Shown here one piece after another: positions 24,388 through 27,402 of a stretch of 27,402 nt of DNA (its first letter is position 1; every line of letters starts with the position of its first letter). A program made the translations under genes and the position numbers. Origin of the DNA: Streptococcaceae bacterium (GTDB lineage Bacteria; Bacillota; Bacilli; Lactobacillales; Streptococcaceae); NCBI GenBank assembly GCA_031270215.1, contig JAISYB010000019.1, positions 1 to 27,402 on the forward strand, read 5' to 3'. Under the pieces are notes generated by a model. That model was not told where the DNA came from, ran no database searches, and saw only the letters and a program-made list of their open reading frames with translations.

Positions 24388-25305
24388 ATGCGTATTCAGC
24401 AGCTACAATACATCATCAAAATCGTTGAAGTTGGTTCAATGAGTGAGGCGGCTAAACGTCTATTTATCACACAGCCCAGTCTTTCTAATGCCGTCAAAGA
24501 CTTGGAGAAAGAAATGAAAATCCAAATCTTTATCAGACAACCACGGGGGATTACACTGACTAGCGAGGGAACTGAATTTTTAGCTTATGCCAGACAAGTC
24601 GTTGAACAGGCTGATTTACTCATTGAACGCTATACCAAAACGCAGATTAAGCGACAACTCTTTGCGGTGTCCGCACAGCACTACGCCTTTGTCGTCAATG
24701 CCTTTGTTAGACTACTCAAAGACTATGATATGAGCCAATATGAGCTGACATTGCGTGAAACACGAACCTTTGAAATTATCGAAGATGTCAAAAACTTCCG
24801 CAGTGAGATTGGTGTGCTTTATCTCAATGACTTCAATCGTGATGTTTTAACAAAATTATTTGATGATAATCAGCTAAGATTTACTTCGTTATTTACTACC
24901 TCACCTTATGTTTTCGTTTCAACTACCAGCCCACTAGCAGCTAAATCAAGCGTGACTTTAGCAGATTTAGAGGACTTTCCTTACCTAAGCTATGAGCAGG
25001 GCGTTAACAATTCGTTTTACTTTGCCGAAGAAATTTTATCGACAATCAAACACCGACAGTCAATTGTTGTCAGCGACCGAGCAACATTATTTAATCTACT
25101 GATTGGCTTAGACGGCTATACAATCTCAACAGGCATTTTAAATAGTGATTTAAATGGCGATAATATCATTGCCATTCCCTTAGAGATTGACGAACAAATT
25201 GAAATCGGCTATATTACACATTTGCAAAGCAAGTCCTCAAAAATGGCAGAAAGCTTCCTTTTAGAATTAAAAAAAATCATTGAAAACGAAGGCTTGGATA
25301 GCTAA
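24388..25305 (+). CDS. LysR-family regulator, MetR/MtaR (CpsY) type
   Basis: The 305-residue protein has an N-terminal winged helix (about 1-60: MRIQQLQYIIKIVEVGSMSE, then LFITQPSLSNAV as recognition helix) and a periplasmic-binding-like effector domain. The N-terminus closely resembles the streptococcal methionine regulator known as MetR, MtaR or CpsY, and lactococcal FhuR. These LysR proteins activate methionine uptake or synthesis genes in response to homocysteine or O-acetylserine-like metabolites. The MET-box just upstream supports the family assignment and autoregulation. AGGAGG is five bases before the ATG. It is divergent from gyrA with a 290-base gap. Target genes are not in the window; the name varies by genus, so no symbol is given. 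Confidence 0.87.
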   Translation: MRIQQLQYIIKIVEVGSMSEAAKRLFITQPSLSNAVKDLEKEMKIQIFIRQPRGITLTSEGTEFLAYARQVVEQADLLIERYTKTQIKRQLFAVSAQHYAFVVNAFVRLLKDYDMSQYELTLRETRTFEIIEDVKNFRSEIGVLYLNDFNRDVLTKLFDDNQLRFTSLFTTSPYVFVSTTSPLAAKSSVTLADLEDFPYLSYEQGVNNSFYFAEEILSTIKHRQSIVVSDRATLFNLLIGLDGYTISTGILNSDLNGDNIIAIPLEIDEQIEIGYITHLQSKSSKMAESFLLELKKIIENEGLDS

Positions 25306-25344
25306 TTTTACGCTGTTTATAACTAAAGAGTCTGACTCAAAAAT

Positions 25345-25384
25345 AACAGGTAGTGAACTTTTTTTAGTTTCTACCTGTTTTTTA
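25345..25384 (+). terminator. Terminator serving the LysR gene, inside the MITE-like element
   Basis: AACAGGTAG / CTACCTGTT (9 bp perfect) is followed by a T run. It is carried by the element rather than by the original downstream sequence. Confidence 0.8.
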
Positions 25385-25502
25385 CTCACTTTCATGTTCG
25401 TGGTGCACAATTTTAAAAACTGATGACAAGTATTAAAGCTTATCAAGAAAAAAAGGAGGGGAGTGCGCTGTAATAGCCCAAAGATTTTTTGAAAATACTG
25501 AA

Positions 25503-25550
25503 AAAGCCAACCAGCTAGAAAAAATCTAGTCTAGTCAGCTTATTTTTTTG
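25503..25550. terminator. Bidirectional hairpin inside the MITE-like element
   Basis: GCCAACCAG and CTAGTCAGC pair fully when G-U pairs are allowed, with an inner CTAG / CTAG stem. T tracts lie on both outer sides (TTTTTTT on plus, TTTTT on minus), so it can stop transcription from either direction, including from the lipase locus. Confidence 0.6.
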
Positions 25551-25601
25551 ACTTCAAGGTAACTTTTGAGTCAGAGTCTTTAGTTTTTATAATCAAATAG
25601 A

Positions 25602-25679
25602 TTAACTTTCATCTCCAAAACTAATAGGATTGGCAAAAGTTCCCCAATTCCACTTTGTTTTAAATTTTTGTTTTTTCAT
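25602..25679 (-). CDS. Tiny ORF of 25 codons, possible remnant
   Basis: The minus strand reads ATG at 25679 to TAA at 25604-25602, giving MKKQKFKTKWNWGTFANPIS and a short tail. It has no good ribosome binding site. It lies after the lipase locus where immunity genes of type VII toxins are often found, and a KWNWG start followed by a hydrophobic stretch is seen in small membrane proteins, so it may be the stump of such a gene. The function is unknown and coding is uncertain. Confidence 0.3.
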   Translation of the reverse strand: MKKQKFKTKWNWGTFANPISFGDES

Positions 25680-25697
25680 AATTTTTAAATATTATCC

Positions 25698-25730
25698 AAC
25701 ATCTGCTTTTGGTCATCAAAAGCAGATGTT
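25698..25730. terminator. Perfect 14-bp hairpin downstream of the lipase locus
   Basis: AACATCTGCTTTTG (25698-25711) and its exact complement (25717-25730) flank a 5-base loop. The T tract (AATTTTTT) is on the plus-strand side, while the minus strand gives only a weak AT tail. The stop codon of the small ORF at 25729 overlaps the stem. Confidence 0.7.
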
Positions 25731-25944
25731 AATTTTTTGCTAAATTTCCCTTTAATTGCTGATTTAACTCCGAGGAGTTCTTTGAAAGAGAGTTTTGAGA
25801 GTCTTTTACCTCTTTTTCTGATTCCTCCTGCACGGTCATTCGCTGACCTCTACTTGTCATAGAAGCTTGTATGCCTAGTGTTTGAATTTTTATTTTTTGC
25901 AATTCTTTGTTTGCTTTTTTAATAAGTTCTTCTATAATATCCAT
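25729..25944 (-). CDS. Small hydrophilic helical protein, likely partner of the lipase toxin
   Basis: The 71-residue product (start MDIIEELIKKANKELQKIKI, end LNQQLKGNLAKN) is highly charged and predicted to be mostly alpha-helical, with no signal peptide or membrane segment. AAAAGGG lies about six bases before the ATG. It follows the broken small gene by two bases, and the lipase gene just upstream, so all three share one transcript. Small helical proteins encoded beside type VII LXG or lipase toxins bind the helical targeting domain and help secretion; this assignment rests on size, composition and position, not on a recognised family. It looks intact. Confidence 0.6.
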   Translation of the reverse strand: MDIIEELIKKANKELQKIKIQTLGIQASMTSRGQRMTVQEESEKEVKDSQNSLSKNSSELNQQLKGNLAKN

Positions 25945-25946
25945 TC

Positions 25947-26254
25947 TTAACCCTTTTCCTGCAATTGTCTACATTTCTGATTAAATTCAACTTCTGCTTG
26001 TTCAAGTTTATTTTGAACCTGTCTCTTTTCTGACTCAAAAGACTCATTCATTTCTTGAGAAACTTGATTCAATCAATGCTGAGCAAATTGAGAGGCTTCT
26101 GAAGTGTCACCCCCGATTTCTTCAAGCATGCGGTTAATTTCTGCTCAATCAAGTTATTCACGGACTGCTCGCCTCGTTTAAGCTCATCTCCTTGTTCCTC
26201 TAAGCTAGAACGCTCATAACGATAATCACGTAATAATTCATCTTCTGTAAGCAT
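25947..26254 (-). pseudogene. Broken gene for a small helical partner protein
   Basis: The ATG at 26254 (AGGAG seven bases upstream, overlapping the lipase stop) starts a frame beginning MLTEDELLRDYRYERSSLEE. That frame ends early at 26069. A second frame picks up at about 26128-26140 as MLEEIGGDTSEASQFAQH, meets a TGA at 26075-26073, and continues as LNQVSQEMNESFESEKRQVQ to a TAA at 25949-25947. A one-base deletion near AAATTAACCGC and a TGG-to-TGA change would explain it; repaired, the protein would have about 102 helical, charged residues. It lies directly between the lipase gene and the intact small gene and is probably a secretion partner that has been lost. Confidence 0.75.
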
Positions 26255-26264
26255 TTAAGGTCTC

Positions 26265-27402
26265 CTATCCTTTGAGTTGTTGTGCAAGCTCACTATCTCG
26301 AACCACCAATTCTGAAATTTTCGACTTAATCTGATTTTCAAGACTTTTAAATTTGTCACTCATGGCTCTCACTTTCGCAATTTTTTGTTGATATTGCGAA
26401 ATAGGAAATTCAACAATATTTTCATACGTAAAGCCAGTATTTTCTAATGCTTCATAAATTTCCCAAGTTTCAAGCATATTTCCGATACTCTTAGCTTTAT
26501 GTAAAGTATCTTGCCATAATTTTTCTTGTTTGTTTATGCCATCCTGATAAACTTTCATCACATTAAGCATTGCTAAATCAAACTCGGCACCAGCTGTTGA
26601 AACAATCGCAAGCTCTTGAACTGAATCCAAATAAATTTTTTCTCCAGAGGACAAACCACCCCCACTTAAAGTAAGACGCTTTTTCAAATCTCCTAAACTC
26701 TTCATCTGCACCTTGAAAGAATTTGCCAATAGATTCATGTTAGAATTTAAAACAGCCTGCTCAGGTATTTCGTGGATTTTCCCTTTACCGTCTAAAAGAT
26801 TTCCATTTTTATCAAATTTCCATAAATTAATATCATGATAATTTAAAGGGTTAACTCCTTGAAAGCCATAATCAAGTACAACTTCTGAACCTGTTGTACT
26901 CATTTTTACGCCTAAAAAACTCCAAAATAATTTTCCATTTTTAAAACGAGCGACAATATCTCCACCATATCCAACTAAATCAATCTGATTAAGAAAATTT
27001 GTCAACATTCCCGGATTTTTTTTGACCCATTCCTTAGCTTGTGGAGATAATACACTATAAGGATCTGGACCGTTAAAGGTTACAGATTGCCAATGTTGCT
27101 CTGCTCCTTGCGCTAAAGAAAGAAAAGCACCCAGAGAATGACCGGTAGTAGAAATATCAGAATTTGGATAAGCTTTTTCAACCTCTTTAGCAAATTGGTT
27201 TGCAAAAGCTAGCTGAAGTCCTCCGATTGATTCCGCTACATTTACTCCATCAACGACTAAATTTTTCCAGTCTGATGAGTTGGTTCCCGCATAGGCAACA
27301 ACCACTTGACTCGTATTTACCTTTCCATTTTTCATTGGTGCAACAGCCATTCCTTGAAAACCGTTAGATGGATTATCTTTAGCTTTAAGGATTCGCCACT
27401 TT
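26265..27402 (-). CDS. Lipase-domain protein with C-terminal helical domain, probable type VII secreted toxin (5' end off the right edge)
   Basis: The frame is open to the right edge: before the internal ATG at 27350 it reads KWRILKAKDNPSNGFQG, so the start lies outside and 378 residues are visible. The first 200 or so form a class 3-type lipase domain: VVAYAGTNSSDWKNL, the nucleophile elbow TTGHSLGAF (Ser about visible residue 89), then LVGYGGDIV with a candidate Asp and NYHDINLW with a candidate His. The last 160 residues are helical and charged (EKIYLDSVQELAIV..., EKLWQDTLHKAKSIG..., SDKFKSLENQIKSKI). Lipase first and helical domain last is the reverse arrangement of TslA-type type VII secreted lipases of S. 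aureus. No signal peptide is visible, but the true start is missing. Downstream are small helical genes, as in that system. Confidence 0.8.
   Translation of the reverse strand, partial: KWRILKAKDNPSNGFQGMAVAPMKNGKVNTSQVVVAYAGTNSSDWKNLVVDGVNVAESIGGLQLAFANQFAKEVEKAYPNSDISTTGHSLGAFLSLAQGAEQHWQSVTFNGPDPYSVLSPQAKEWVKKNPGMLTNFLNQIDLVGYGGDIVARFKNGKLFWSFLGVKMSTTGSEVVLDYGFQGVNPLNYHDINLWKFDKNGNLLDGKGKIHEIPEQAVLNSNMNLLANSFKVQMKSLGDLKKRLTLSGGGLSSGEKIYLDSVQELAIVSTAGAEFDLAMLNVMKVYQDGINKQEKLWQDTLHKAKSIGNMLETWEIYEALENTGFTYENIVEFPISQYQQKIAKVRAMSDKFKSLENQIKSKISELVVRDSELAQQLKG

Larger units (their letters stand above)
25321..25585. mobile_element. 265-bp MITE-like element with 22-bp inverted ends
   Basis: The left end (25321-25342, starting AACTAAAGAGTCTGACTC) and the right end (25564-25585 on the minus strand) match at 21 of 22 positions. 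The direct repeat TTTAT abuts both ends (25316-25320 and 25586-25590), as a 5-bp target duplication would. There is no transposase inside; the interior holds two hairpins with T tracts. This is the form of a non-autonomous miniature element. The parent insertion sequence family was not recognised. Confidence 0.65.
25306..25601. other. Intergenic region largely occupied by the MITE-like element
   Basis: The region after the LysR stop carries no credible gene; it is filled by the inverted-repeat element at 25321-25585 and its internal terminators. Confidence 0.6.

Noticed and set aside
25440..25500. Short frame after AAAGGAGGGG inside the MITE-like element
   Set aside because: It closes after a few codons and shows no transposase likeness.
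1..27402. CRISPR array, tRNA or rRNA genes, phage integrase
   Set aside because: No regularly spaced repeats, tRNA-like cloverleaf blocks, rRNA blocks or integrase motifs were noticed on reading both strands.

Overview
The window is chromosomal DNA from a low-GC Gram-positive bacterium of the Lactobacillales. Several signs point towards the Streptococcaceae (Lactococcus or Streptococcus relatives): gyrA stands alone without gyrB, a LysR regulator looks like streptococcal MetR/MtaR and has a canonical MET-box in its own promoter, and the EPSP synthase carries the Firmicutes class II motifs. Genus placement is inference and is only moderately secure.

Layout. Positions 1-1641 (minus strand) are a thiamine salvage operon, tenA then thiM (thiM runs off the left edge), behind a TPP riboswitch with a clear terminator. 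Positions 1696-8610 (minus) are a tightly packed aromatic amino acid operon, aroE-aroB-aroC-tyrA-aroA-aroK-pheA, which takes DAHP to chorismate and on to the phenylalanine and tyrosine precursors; DAHP synthase, dehydroquinate dehydratase and the final aminotransferases are not here. Positions 8837-13503 (plus) are a MurNAc / peptidoglycan recycling locus, mupG-murQ-murP-murR: a PTS permease imports and phosphorylates the muropeptide sugar, MupG splits it, MurQ removes lactate, and an RpiR-type regulator probably controls it.

Positions 13787-16516 (minus) hold two ribosomal protein units: rplK-rplA, with a similar leader element before each gene, and rplJ-rplL with an L10 leader that ends in a terminator. 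Positions 16559-21135 (plus) carry two tandem paralogous DHA2-type multidrug efflux genes, the second translationally coupled to mntH (NRAMP Mn/Fe uptake) and preceded by a structured leader. A 514-base convergent gap rich in inverted repeats separates mntH from gyrA (minus, 21650-24097). A MetR/MtaR-like LysR gene is divergent from gyrA.

The right end (25316-27402) is accessory DNA. It contains a 265-bp element with 22-bp inverted ends and a 5-bp direct repeat (MITE-like), a tiny orphan ORF, two small helical-protein genes (one broken by a frameshift and a stop), and the 3' part of a lipase gene whose product has an N-terminal GHSLG lipase domain and a C-terminal helical domain. The order lipase then small helical proteins matches the reverse-arranged type VII secreted lipase toxins (TslA type). 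This is the most interesting system in the window, and it appears to be decaying.
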